Positions 43,232-51,658 of a stretch of 64,000 bases of DNA are shown one piece after another; position 1 is the first letter of the stretch, and each line of letters opens with the position of its first letter. A program made the position numbers and the translations under genes. This DNA comes from Verrucomicrobiales bacterium (GTDB taxonomy: Bacteria; Verrucomicrobiota; Verrucomicrobiia; Verrucomicrobiales; DEV007), in NCBI GenBank assembly GCA_029212615.1, contig JARGPJ010000012.1, forward strand, positions 1 to 64,000. The letters run 5' to 3'. A model generated the notes under the pieces. The model was given only the letters and a program-made list of their open reading frames with translations, was not told the origin of the DNA and made no database searches.

Positions 43232-44017
43232 ATGACGCTCCCACGAACTCGTTTCCGCCCCTGTATCGACCTTCATGAAGGCCGCGTAAAACAGATCATC
43301 GGCGGAACCCTGGATTCCGATCAGGAAAAGTTACGAACCAATTTCGTGAGCGACAAGTCATCGGCATGGTTCGCCTCACTATATGCAGACGACAAGCTCA
43401 CGGGAGGCCACGTCATTAAACTCGGCCCCGGCAACGACGAAGCGGCACAACAGTCTCTTGCTGCCTATCCGCAGGGACTTCAGGTCGGCGGTGGCATTAC
43501 TCCGGAGAATGCTGAATCCTGGATCAATGCCGGCGCCTCCCATGTCATCGCCACCTCCTGCCTTTTTAACAAAGAGGCCCGCTTTCAACCGGAACAGCTG
43601 AGCGCACTTGTCTCAGCCATCGGCAAAAAACGACTCGTCATCGATCTCAGCTGCCGAAAAAAAGACGATCACTGGATTGTCGCAATGAATCGCTGGCAGA
43701 CGCCAACCGACCTCCGGATCACTCATCCCCTCCTGGATGAGCTCGCCTCCTCATGCGACGAATTCTTAATCCATGCGGCCGATGTCGAAGGGCTTTGCTC
43801 GGGAATTGATACTGAGCTTGTTACTTTCCTCGGCCAATGGGGTAAAATTCCGATCACTTACGCAGGAGGCGCCCGAAACCTGGATGATCTTCGTCTCGTC
43901 GACTCCTTAAGCCGCGGCAAAGTCGATTTAACGATAGGAAGTGCGCTCGACATTTTCGGCGGCTCAGGCGTAAGTTACGCGGATTGCGTTGCCTATAATT
44001 CAACGCCAGCCGTCTGA
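43232..44017 (+). CDS. hisA: HisA (ProFAR isomerase), eukaryote-like HIS6 type
   Basis: Isomerises ProFAR to PRFAR in histidine synthesis, with a TIM barrel. The 261 residues contain the two catalytic aspartates (CIDLHEGRVKQIIGG near residue 12 and HAADVEGLCSGI). The sequence reads like the fungal/plant enzyme (HIS6/HISN3) rather than the usual bacterial HisA. Examples are HVIKLGPGNDEAA, LQVGGGI, SCRKKDDHWIVAMNRWQT and RGKVDLTIGSALDIFGG, which are signature stretches I recall from yeast HIS6. No other his gene is adjacent. It starts at an ATG at 43232, 32 bases after the glycosyltransferase. Confidence 0.85.
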   Translation: MTLPRTRFRPCIDLHEGRVKQIIGGTLDSDQEKLRTNFVSDKSSAWFASLYADDKLTGGHVIKLGPGNDEAAQQSLAAYPQGLQVGGGITPENAESWINAGASHVIATSCLFNKEARFQPEQLSALVSAIGKKRLVIDLSCRKKDDHWIVAMNRWQTPTDLRITHPLLDELASSCDEFLIHAADVEGLCSGIDTELVTFLGQWGKIPITYAGGARNLDDLRLVDSLSRGKVDLTIGSALDIFGGSGVSYADCVAYNSTPAV

Positions 44018-44066
44018 CCCTCCCTTTTCGCAGACAGAACCCCTTTGCAAGAACGCTCTAGTAGAA

Positions 44067-46931
44067 ATGACTCAGAAAATCGCCCTCCCCGCTTCCATCC
44101 TCGCCCTGGCTTCGCTATTCTTCCTGTGGCAGGCCAACATTAACGCCCGTGAGGGGGGAGAATCCAACGAACCCATTCCTCTTCCCCACGAGGACAGTGA
44201 TATCGCCACCGATGCGGCCGTGACATGGGGAGTGCTCGAAAACGGCCTTCGCTACGCCATTCTCCCGAACGAAGAGCCCCCCAATCGTGTCAGCATGCGT
44301 CTCTTCGTCGACGCCGGCTCACTCATGGAGGCCGACAATCAACAGGGCCTCGCTCACTTTCTCGAGCACATGGCGTTTAACGGCACGACCAACTTTCCGG
44401 CAGGGGAAATGGTCGAGTATTTCCAGCGCCTTGGAATGGGCTTTGGAAATCACACCAACGCCCACACCTCATTCAACGAAACGGTCTACAAACTGGAACT
44501 TCCAAACGCCGAGGCGGAAATCATTGATGAGGGAATGAAACTCCTCCGCGACTACGCCGATGGAATGCTTTTCCTCCCCGATGAAATCGAAGACGAGCGC
44601 GGCGTAATTCTCAGCGAAAAACGCACCCGCGATTCGGTAAGCTGGCGCACTTTTGTTGAGCAAATCAAATTCGCCTTCCCTGAAATCAGAGTCAGCAGCC
44701 GTATGCCGATCGGAACGGAAGAAGTGATCAGCAACGCTCCACGTGAACGCTTCGTCGAATTCTACGAAAACTGGTACACGCCGAACCGCATGGCTGTCAT
44801 TGTCGTCGGAGATATCGAAGTCGCGGCGATCGAAGAAACGCTGTCCAAATACTTCGCTGGCCTCCCTGCCCGCGAAAAACGCCCTGCGCCACCGATGGGT
44901 GAGATCACCAAACGAGGCCTTGCTGCTCACTATCACTATGAAGAAGAGGCCGGGGAAACCTCCGTTTCGATCGAAGCGACGATGCCGCGGGTCAATCCTC
45001 CCGACAATCAGGCGCGACGGGAAGCTGATCTGAAGCTCATGCTCGCCAGCCGCATGATGAATCGCCGACTTGAGCGCATTGCCAAGAAAGAGGATTCCCC
45101 GATCAGCGCAGGAAATATGCATGCCGGTGATTTCTACGATCTCGGGTTCGCTCTCTACAGTTCGATCAGCGCTGATTGCAAACCTGAGAACTGGAAACCT
45201 GCTCTCACTCTCATCGAACAGGAACTCCGTCGAGCGCTGGAGTTCGGATTCACTGAAAGTGAATTTGAGGAATCAAAGGCCTTGATCAACCGCCTCTACG
45301 AGGACGCGGCAAAGCAAATGGGAACGCGCCAGTCTCGCGATCTTGCCAATGAGATCGCCCGTCGCATCGGGAACCGTCGTATCTTTACGAGCCCCGCTGA
45401 AGATCTCCCCCGTGTTCAGAAAGCCCTCGAGTCTATCAGCCCTGAATCCTGCCGGGAATCCCTCGTCGGCCTCTGGTCCAACGCAAACGAGACACTCCTC
45501 TACCTTTCCGGGAACGCAGAAGTCGACGAAGCCATTACCTCACTGACCTCGGCCTATGAGGCGAGTCAGGAGATCGCCGTAGCACCGCCGGAAGACACGG
45601 AAGTCTCCGAATTTGCCTATGCAGATCTTCCCGATCCAGGCATTGTTGCTGAGCAGAACGAAGTTGAGGACATCGAGGTAACTCAACTGAAGTTTGAGAA
45701 CAATGTCAGAGCGAACCTCAAAGTGACCGACTTTGAAGACGATACTATTTATGTGAAAGCCCGCTTCGGCGCCGGATTACTTTCTGAATCTCAGCCGGGA
45801 CTCTCCTTCCTCCTCTCAAGCATTTTCACCAAGGGCGGCCTTGAGGCACACAGTGAGGATGAATTAACGCAACTCTTCGCCGGTGAAGCTGCCAGCGTGA
45901 ACTTTGGTATCGACGACGATGCCTTCACTTTGAGTGGCCAGACGAATCCCGACGATCTCCTCGCTCAACTCACAATGATGCGGGCCTACATCACCAACCC
46001 CGGATTTCGCGAAGAAGCAACGGGGGAATTCCAGCGAGCCCTCGACTATATCTATCAGCAACTCGAACGCACCCCCGGGGGTTACGCGCAGGACGAAGTC
46101 GCCCTTTTTCTTCACTCCGGAGATAAGCGCTTTGGTTACCCTCCCCGTGACATCGTGGAAGCGCTCACAACGGAGGACGCAAAGAATTGGATCATGCCCG
46201 ATCTGAAAGAGGGCTATCTTGAGATATCTGTGGTTGGAAGCTTCGATAAGGAAGCCACGACCAATGCGCTCGCCTCCACTTTCGGAAGCCTTCCCGAACG
46301 CGCGGCCGAAAAACCGGCCTACACCGAAGAACGCCTCGTGAAGTTCCCCGCAGGGACGACCAAACTTTTTGAGTTCGATTCTGAAATCCCCAAGGCAATG
46401 GCGGTCGTCCACTGGCCGACCACGGACATCTACGATATCGAAAAATCGCGACGTCTCGGCATGCTCTCCTCCATCCTCAGTGATCGGCTTCGCATCAAGA
46501 TTCGTGAAGAACTCGGTGACGCCTACAGCCCCTTTGCTCACAACCTCCCGAGCGATACCTGGACAGACTACGGATACCTTTTCGCCTCTGTCACAATTGA
46601 CCCGGATCAGGGAGAGTCGGTTACTCAGGTCATCTCACAGATTGCTGAAGACCTTGCGAGCGGCGAAAGCATCACCGAAGACGAACTCGAGCGGGCTAAG
46701 AAACCACAGGTCACTCAGATTGAGGAGATGCGCCGCACGAACCGCTACTGGCTCGGCAGCGTCCTTGAGTCCAGCCAGGAGTATCCTGAACGCCTTGAGT
46801 GGTCCCGGACCTTTGTCGATGACTACAGGAATATTACGGTCGAGGAAGTGAACCTCCTCGCGAAGGAATACCTCAAGGAAGAGGCGCAGGTCTCTATCAT
46901 CGTTCGCCCCGCCGTCACCGAAGAGGAATAA
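44067..46931 (+). CDS. M16 family zinc peptidase, periplasmic, two-copy (pitrilysin-like)
   Basis: A 954-residue zinc peptidase with a signal peptide (IALPASILALASLFFLWQANINA). The inverted zinc motif HxxEH is intact as His97-Phe-Leu-Glu100-His101 in HFLEHMAFNGT, with the downstream Glu in the conserved HTSFNETVYKLELP/NAEAEIIDE region. The second half (about 500-950) is a degenerate M16 domain, giving the clamshell typical of PqqL/YmxG-like periplasmic members. It probably degrades peptides or helps protein turnover in the envelope. A TTG at 43989 would extend it upstream into hisA, which is less likely. It follows hisA by 49 bases. Confidence 0.9.
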   Translation: MTQKIALPASILALASLFFLWQANINAREGGESNEPIPLPHEDSDIATDAAVTWGVLENGLRYAILPNEEPPNRVSMRLFVDAGSLMEADNQQGLAHFLEHMAFNGTTNFPAGEMVEYFQRLGMGFGNHTNAHTSFNETVYKLELPNAEAEIIDEGMKLLRDYADGMLFLPDEIEDERGVILSEKRTRDSVSWRTFVEQIKFAFPEIRVSSRMPIGTEEVISNAPRERFVEFYENWYTPNRMAVIVVGDIEVAAIEETLSKYFAGLPAREKRPAPPMGEITKRGLAAHYHYEEEAGETSVSIEATMPRVNPPDNQARREADLKLMLASRMMNRRLERIAKKEDSPISAGNMHAGDFYDLGFALYSSISADCKPENWKPALTLIEQELRRALEFGFTESEFEESKALINRLYEDAAKQMGTRQSRDLANEIARRIGNRRIFTSPAEDLPRVQKALESISPESCRESLVGLWSNANETLLYLSGNAEVDEAITSLTSAYEASQEIAVAPPEDTEVSEFAYADLPDPGIVAEQNEVEDIEVTQLKFENNVRANLKVTDFEDDTIYVKARFGAGLLSESQPGLSFLLSSIFTKGGLEAHSEDELTQLFAGEAASVNFGIDDDAFTLSGQTNPDDLLAQLTMMRAYITNPGFREEATGEFQRALDYIYQQLERTPGGYAQDEVALFLHSGDKRFGYPPRDIVEALTTEDAKNWIMPDLKEGYLEISVVGSFDKEATTNALASTFGSLPERAAEKPAYTEERLVKFPAGTTKLFEFDSEIPKAMAVVHWPTTDIYDIEKSRRLGMLSSILSDRLRIKIREELGDAYSPFAHNLPSDTWTDYGYLFASVTIDPDQGESVTQVISQIAEDLASGESITEDELERAKKPQVTQIEEMRRTNRYWLGSVLESSQEYPERLEWSRTFVDDYRNITVEEVNLLAKEYLKEEAQVSIIVRPAVTEEE

Positions 46932-46945
46932 CCGCTCAGGACGGC

Positions 46946-48826
46946 TTAACGGTTCTCCATCAGCTTGCTCCCCGGAATGAGGGAGTGAGCGTAGAGGCGT
47001 AAGCCTTCTTCATCGACATCATCGATCAGTTCGAGGAGACGCCCCAATTCGACCGGAGGGGCTTCACCCGGAGCGTCTTTCTCTACGACCCAGATCCGAT
47101 CAAGGTCGGTCCGCACGACATTTTCATCATCGGTCAAAAGCTCTTCATATTCTTTCTCCCCGGACTTGAGTCCCGTGTAGACAATCGGAATATCAACATC
47201 CGGAACGAGCCCCGAAAGCTCAATCATACGACGGGCCATTGAATCAATTTTCACGGCCTCGCCCATTTCGAGAACGAAGATCCTTCGGTCTTCCTCTACT
47301 GCTCCGGCAGCGAGAACCAACTCCACTGCCTCCGGGATCGTCATGAAAAATCGAGTCACTTCCGGACTCGTAACTGTCACCGGCCCGCCCTTCGCAATTT
47401 GGCTCCGGAAGATCGGAACAACACTGCCATTGCTGCCCAGCACATTCCCGAACCGAACCGCTTTAAATGATGTCTTCCCAAGGGGGCGTTCGATGAGGAG
47501 CCGCTCAGCAAGCCGTTTACTTGATCCCATCAAACTGGTGGGGCGAACCGCTTTGTCGGTCGAAACGAGGACAAAATCAGAAACCCCTTCCTCCTCGGAA
47601 ACAGAAGCGGCCACCTCTGTTCCGATCACATTATTCTGAAAACAGGAAACCGGATTTCGCTCCATCAAATCGACATGCTTGTAGGCGGCGGCATGATAGA
47701 AAAGATCGACTCCGCCTGCACGTCGCATCGCCGCCCTCATCTGATCGGCACGCCTGACATCTCCGGCGACGGCAATGACTTCGACTCCCGCAGCTTCGGC
47801 ATCAGCCTTAATCTCCCGCTCCACATTAAAAAGGTGAAACTCACTGATCTCGAAGAGAACAATCACTTCAGGCTTAAACCTGAGGAGCTGTCGACAGATC
47901 TCAGACCCAATACTGCCGCCGGCACCTGAGACCATCACCCTTCGTCCACCGATAGCCCCTTCCAACTGATCCGCCGCAATATGGTAGGGAACTCTGGGAA
48001 GGAGATCCTCAATCGCGACCTTACGAATGCTGCTAACGGAAATACGCCCCGACGCCAGCTCATCCATCGAAGGAATCACCCGGTAATCGCAGCTTATTTT
48101 TTCTTTGGAAAGCGAATCAATCACCCCCCGAATCCGACGGGGACCGGTAAATGGAGGCATGAAAAGCAGCGTCGTCGCCTGCAGTTTCTTTACGATCGGG
48201 CTGACATCCTCAACGCCCGCGTAGATACGGACCCCGCGTAACTTCGCTCCGTTGTGAGTTTGGTTCTCAGAAATAATCCCGACCACTTTTCCCAATTCTC
48301 CCGCATGGCTCTGAACGCTGCGCAGAAGAGCATCAGCTTCTTCAGGATCTCCAAAGAGAACAATACGGCGGTCATCGGAATGACCGCGCCGGCTCTGTCG
48401 CTCCTCTCGGAACAATCTCACGAGCCCCCGGGCGCCAATCTCCCAAAGGAGAAGCAGCAGGAACGAAATAATGAAGACAGAGCGTGAGACATCCTCAAAC
48501 GTAAATCCGTTGCTGACAAAAACGAGAGATGCAGCCGCCACCGTTCCCACCGAGAAGGCAATCGTGGTCATGAGGCAATCCCTCAAAGTGAAGAACCGCC
48601 ACAAGCCCTGATGCATGCGAAAGAGAACAATACATGCCACGTATGCGACGATGACCCATCCCAGCGATTCCTTGAAAGTTTGCCAGTGATTTTCGGGAAC
48701 ATTAAAATCGAACCGAATGAGATGCGCCGACGTGTAGGCAAGAACAATACCGGCGACATGAAACAGGAAAGCAAAACACCGCCGGATGGCGGTGCTCTCT
48801 TTAAAAAGATTAATCAAAAATTGCAT
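46946..48826 (-). CDS. Membrane-bound nucleotide-sugar 4,6-dehydratase (CapD/WbpM/PglF type)
   Basis: 626 residues with four N-terminal TM helices (about 12-115), an intermediate region, and an extended SDR domain. The Rossmann motif is VMVSGAGGSIGSEICRQLL (about residue 295). The active site has HAAAYKHVDLMERNP and STDKAVRPTSLMGSSKRLAE, where Met replaces the Tyr of the classical SDR YxxxK, as in WbpM/FlaA1. It should dehydrate UDP-GlcNAc to the 4-keto-6-deoxy sugar. This is the last gene of a minus-strand glycan group that also holds the DegT, SDR and sugar-transferase genes. Confidence 0.9.
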   Translation of the reverse strand: MQFLINLFKESTAIRRCFAFLFHVAGIVLAYTSAHLIRFDFNVPENHWQTFKESLGWVIVAYVACIVLFRMHQGLWRFFTLRDCLMTTIAFSVGTVAAASLVFVSNGFTFEDVSRSVFIISFLLLLLWEIGARGLVRLFREERQSRRGHSDDRRIVLFGDPEEADALLRSVQSHAGELGKVVGIISENQTHNGAKLRGVRIYAGVEDVSPIVKKLQATTLLFMPPFTGPRRIRGVIDSLSKEKISCDYRVIPSMDELASGRISVSSIRKVAIEDLLPRVPYHIAADQLEGAIGGRRVMVSGAGGSIGSEICRQLLRFKPEVIVLFEISEFHLFNVEREIKADAEAAGVEVIAVAGDVRRADQMRAAMRRAGGVDLFYHAAAYKHVDLMERNPVSCFQNNVIGTEVAASVSEEEGVSDFVLVSTDKAVRPTSLMGSSKRLAERLLIERPLGKTSFKAVRFGNVLGSNGSVVPIFRSQIAKGGPVTVTSPEVTRFFMTIPEAVELVLAAGAVEEDRRIFVLEMGEAVKIDSMARRMIELSGLVPDVDIPIVYTGLKSGEKEYEELLTDDENVVRTDLDRIWVVEKDAPGEAPPVELGRLLELIDDVDEEGLRLYAHSLIPGSKLMENR

Positions 48827-48932
48827 AAAATTGCCGATTTCAGATCAAACCCAAACCGTCTTGATCGTGAAGAATGGGAACAGAACCCTTAAATATCCTA
48901 ATCCCTCTACCCTTCTCCGCAATCAAAAGCCT

Positions 48933-49490
48933 TTAACTCTCCTGAACTCTATCCTCTCTGCCTGCACCAAGAATTGTCTGTAGAAGAAGTTGAAGATCGA
49001 GCTTCAATGACTGGCGCTGAACATACTCCTCATCGCATTTTGCAAGCCGGTCAGGGACAGACATATCGATTCCCCGAACTTGCCCCAACCCTGTGATTCC
49101 CGGGAGAACCTCAAAGACTCCCCGCTTCTCACGCTCTTCAATTAACTCCGCCTGACCGGGAAGGCACGGCCGTGGACCGACCAGGCTCATCTCTCCACAT
49201 AGAACGTTCCAGAGCTGAGGCAGCTCATCTAATTTTGTCTTTCTCAGGAATCTACCCACACTGGTGACACTTGCCGCGCCGACTTCGTGAGTCCCAAGCT
49301 GCTTCGTTCCCTCGGCCATCGTCCTGAGCTTGTAACAGGTAAAATTACGCTGCCTTTTCCCGACACGTTCCTGGCGGAAAATGGCAGGCCCCGGAGAGTT
49401 CAAGCGAATCACCGGGATCAAAATTAGAATCAACGGGGACGAGGCGATCAAGCCACAAGCTGAAGCCAGGATTTCGAGAATTCGTTTCAT
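48933..49490 (-). CDS. Initiating sugar (phosphoglycosyl) transferase, WcaJ/PglC family
   Basis: Transfers a sugar-1-phosphate to undecaprenyl phosphate to start glycan assembly. At 185 residues it is the short, monotopic type. It has an N-terminal re-entrant hydrophobic segment (about 2-26), SPGPAIFRQERVGKRQRNFTCYKLRTM, the catalytic-loop Asp-Glu in KLDELPQLWNVLCGEMSLVGPRP, and PGITGLGQVRG. It belongs to the same unit as the CapD-like and SDR genes. The gap to the dehydratase gene is 106 bases. Confidence 0.92.
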   Translation of the reverse strand: MKRILEILASACGLIASSPLILILIPVIRLNSPGPAIFRQERVGKRQRNFTCYKLRTMAEGTKQLGTHEVGAASVTSVGRFLRKTKLDELPQLWNVLCGEMSLVGPRPCLPGQAELIEEREKRGVFEVLPGITGLGQVRGIDMSVPDRLAKCDEEYVQRQSLKLDLQLLLQTILGAGREDRVQES

Positions 49491-49499
49491 TAGTTTGAG

Positions 49500-50423
49500 T
49501 CAGGAGTCGCTTGCCGTATCCCTCATTCCTTCGAGAGTAGTCACAGCAGGAACCCAGTCGAATGCGTCTCTCAAAGGAGCGGCATTTAGTTTAAGATCAT
49601 CAAAGAGTCCCTTCGCCATTTGTCTCTTCCCCAATAAATTGAAGCCAATTTTCATCAATCCTGCAGGGAATGGAAACAATCGCGGAGGCTGCCCAAAACC
49701 CTCACGGAGCGAAGAAAGCACCTCCAGTAAAGAGACAAATCCATTATCTGCAATCTGATAGGTCCCGCTCAATTCAGGATGATCCAGCTTCAGGGAAACC
49801 GCCTCCACCAAATCGCATAAATTATTAATACTGAGGTATGAACGTTGATTCAAAACCCTTAGAAACGGTAAAGGAAGGCCGGTTTCAGCGAGTCTCTGAA
49901 TTTTGGCCCAGTTCCCTTTTGTTCCTTTCCCGTAAATCAGAGGAGGCCGGAGGTTTACTCCCAGCTTCCCTACCGTGCCAAGCTCTGACACCGCAGGTTC
50001 CGCTTCACGTTTCGAGCGGCCATAGTCAGAAAGAAACTCAAGGGCCTGATCTTCCTGAGCATCTCCGGCCATCTCCCCCGCCGCAGCGATGCTGCTGATA
50101 TGAATCATTCCCCGGACGCTTGACTCCGCCACCGCAGCCGCAAGGCGTTGAGTCCAGTCACGGTTGCCCTTTTCAAACAGCGCTCTGAGCTCAACCGGAT
50201 CATTCGTCGGATGATGAGCAACTCCGGCCGCATGCACGACTAAATCAACATCTTCGATCAAAGACGCAAAATCATCATCCATTCCGGCAATGACATGAAC
50301 ACCCTCGTCAAATCCATCAAATTTCGTGCGCGAAGTACCCAGCACCTCATGACCATTTTTTTGAAGTGATCTCACGAGATGAGACCCGACAAAACCACTC
50401 GCGCCCGTGACCAGAATCTTCAT
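49500..50423 (-). CDS. SDR-family nucleotide-sugar epimerase/reductase
   Basis: A 307-residue extended SDR (NAD(P)-binding GASGFVGSHLVRSLQ at the N-terminus, SSIAAAGEMAG, and catalytic YGRSK with Tyr and Lys). Proteins of this sort next to a WcaJ-type transferase and a CapD-type dehydratase act as 4-ketoreductases (WreQ/WbpV-like, giving UDP-QuiNAc) or C4-epimerases. The active-site sequence does not decide which. It lies 9 bases from the sugar-transferase gene on the minus strand. Confidence 0.85.
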   Translation of the reverse strand: MKILVTGASGFVGSHLVRSLQKNGHEVLGTSRTKFDGFDEGVHVIAGMDDDFASLIEDVDLVVHAAGVAHHPTNDPVELRALFEKGNRDWTQRLAAAVAESSVRGMIHISSIAAAGEMAGDAQEDQALEFLSDYGRSKREAEPAVSELGTVGKLGVNLRPPLIYGKGTKGNWAKIQRLAETGLPLPFLRVLNQRSYLSINNLCDLVEAVSLKLDHPELSGTYQIADNGFVSLLEVLSSLREGFGQPPRLFPFPAGLMKIGFNLLGKRQMAKGLFDDLKLNAAPLRDAFDWVPAVTTLEGMRDTASDS

Positions 50424-50437
50424 CCCACGCGTCGGTA

Positions 50438-51535
50438 TCAGGAAGTACAGGTCAAGATCACCTCGGCAATCTTTTCCTGATCGGAACGGGTTACGTATGG
50501 ACTCATCGGTAAACTCAGCCCTTGATCTGCAATTCTTTCCGTCACCGGAAAATCCCCCTTCCGGTAACCCAGCCCGGAAAACACCGGCTGAAGGTGCAGG
50601 GGAACAGCATAGTAAGAGACCGAAGGAATCTCTGATGCCTTCAGCCTCTCCTGCATCTTCTCTCTTTCATCTGAAAGGAGAGTGTATTGAGCATAGACAG
50701 AGGTGTTCCCCTCAGCGACGAAAGGCGTCACAATCCCGGCCCCGGCAAGAAGTTCTGAATAGTAGTCGCCCACTTGTTTTCGAAGCTCAATTTCCTCTTC
50801 AAATATCTCCAGCTTCGCGAGAACAACTGCCGCCTGCATCGAATCCAAGCGTCCGTTTAAACCAAGGATGGGATGGTGATTCTTTCCCGACTGCCCATGA
50901 AGATGAATCCACCGCATTTTCTCAGCGAGTGCCTCATCATTGACGAAAATTGCGCCCCCGTCGCCATATCCTCCGAGGGGTTTTGACGGGAAGAATGAAG
51001 TGCTCCCTATCGTTCCCAATCCACCCGATCTCGCTCCATGGTGGGTTGCTCCGAAACTCTGAGCGGCATCCTCAATCACCGGAATCCCCCCCGCTTCCTC
51101 AGCGATCCGGTTGATCGCTGCCATATCACTGGTCTGCCCGTAGATACCGACCGGCATAATCGCCTTTGTCTTTTCCGTGATCGCCGCCTTCAAAAGCGAA
51201 GGGTCCATGTTCCAGGTATCGGGTTGAATGTCGATAAAAACAGGTGTCGCGCCGGTAAGAGCAATCACTTCCGCCGTAGAAATCCAGGTGTAGGGAACCG
51301 TGATTACTTCATCCCCCGGGCCAATATCAAGGGCCATCAGTGCGATCAAAAGCGAATCGGTCCCCGACGAAACACCAATTGTTTGCTGACAATCCACAAA
51401 CTGACACAAAGCAGCCTCTAATTCTGAAACTTCCGGACCGAGAATGTATCGGCCATGGTCGAGAACTGCCGCAAGTCGCCGGTCAATCGACTCCCGGATC
51501 CGGCTTTGCTGCGTTTTTAAATCGATGAACTCCAT
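50438..51535 (-). CDS. DegT/DnrJ/EryC1/StrS-type PLP aminotransferase
   Basis: A sugar aminotransferase of 365 residues. Typical motifs are GVSSGTDSLLIALMA, EVITVPYTWISTAEVI, VIEDAAQSFGA and the PLP lysine in SFFPSKPLGGYGDGGAIF. Such enzymes aminate keto sugars such as the 4-keto-6-deoxy product of the CapD-type dehydratase (PglE-like) or 3-keto sugars. It is the first gene of the four-gene glycan set; the stop is 14 bases before the SDR start. Confidence 0.93.
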   Translation of the reverse strand: MEFIDLKTQQSRIRESIDRRLAAVLDHGRYILGPEVSELEAALCQFVDCQQTIGVSSGTDSLLIALMALDIGPGDEVITVPYTWISTAEVIALTGATPVFIDIQPDTWNMDPSLLKAAITEKTKAIMPVGIYGQTSDMAAINRIAEEAGGIPVIEDAAQSFGATHHGARSGGLGTIGSTSFFPSKPLGGYGDGGAIFVNDEALAEKMRWIHLHGQSGKNHHPILGLNGRLDSMQAAVVLAKLEIFEEEIELRKQVGDYYSELLAGAGIVTPFVAEGNTSVYAQYTLLSDEREKMQERLKASEIPSVSYYAVPLHLQPVFSGLGYRKGDFPVTERIADQGLSLPMSPYVTRSDQEKIAEVILTCTS

Positions 51536-51658
51536 AAATAAAACACTAAATGATGCGCCACAGAGAAGAAGAACAGCCCTTTTGACGAAGGTGAAGCTTA
51601 GCGGGACAAAAGCTGATCGCCAGTGATTTTACGCCTGCCTTTCTCGAACCGGACGAAA

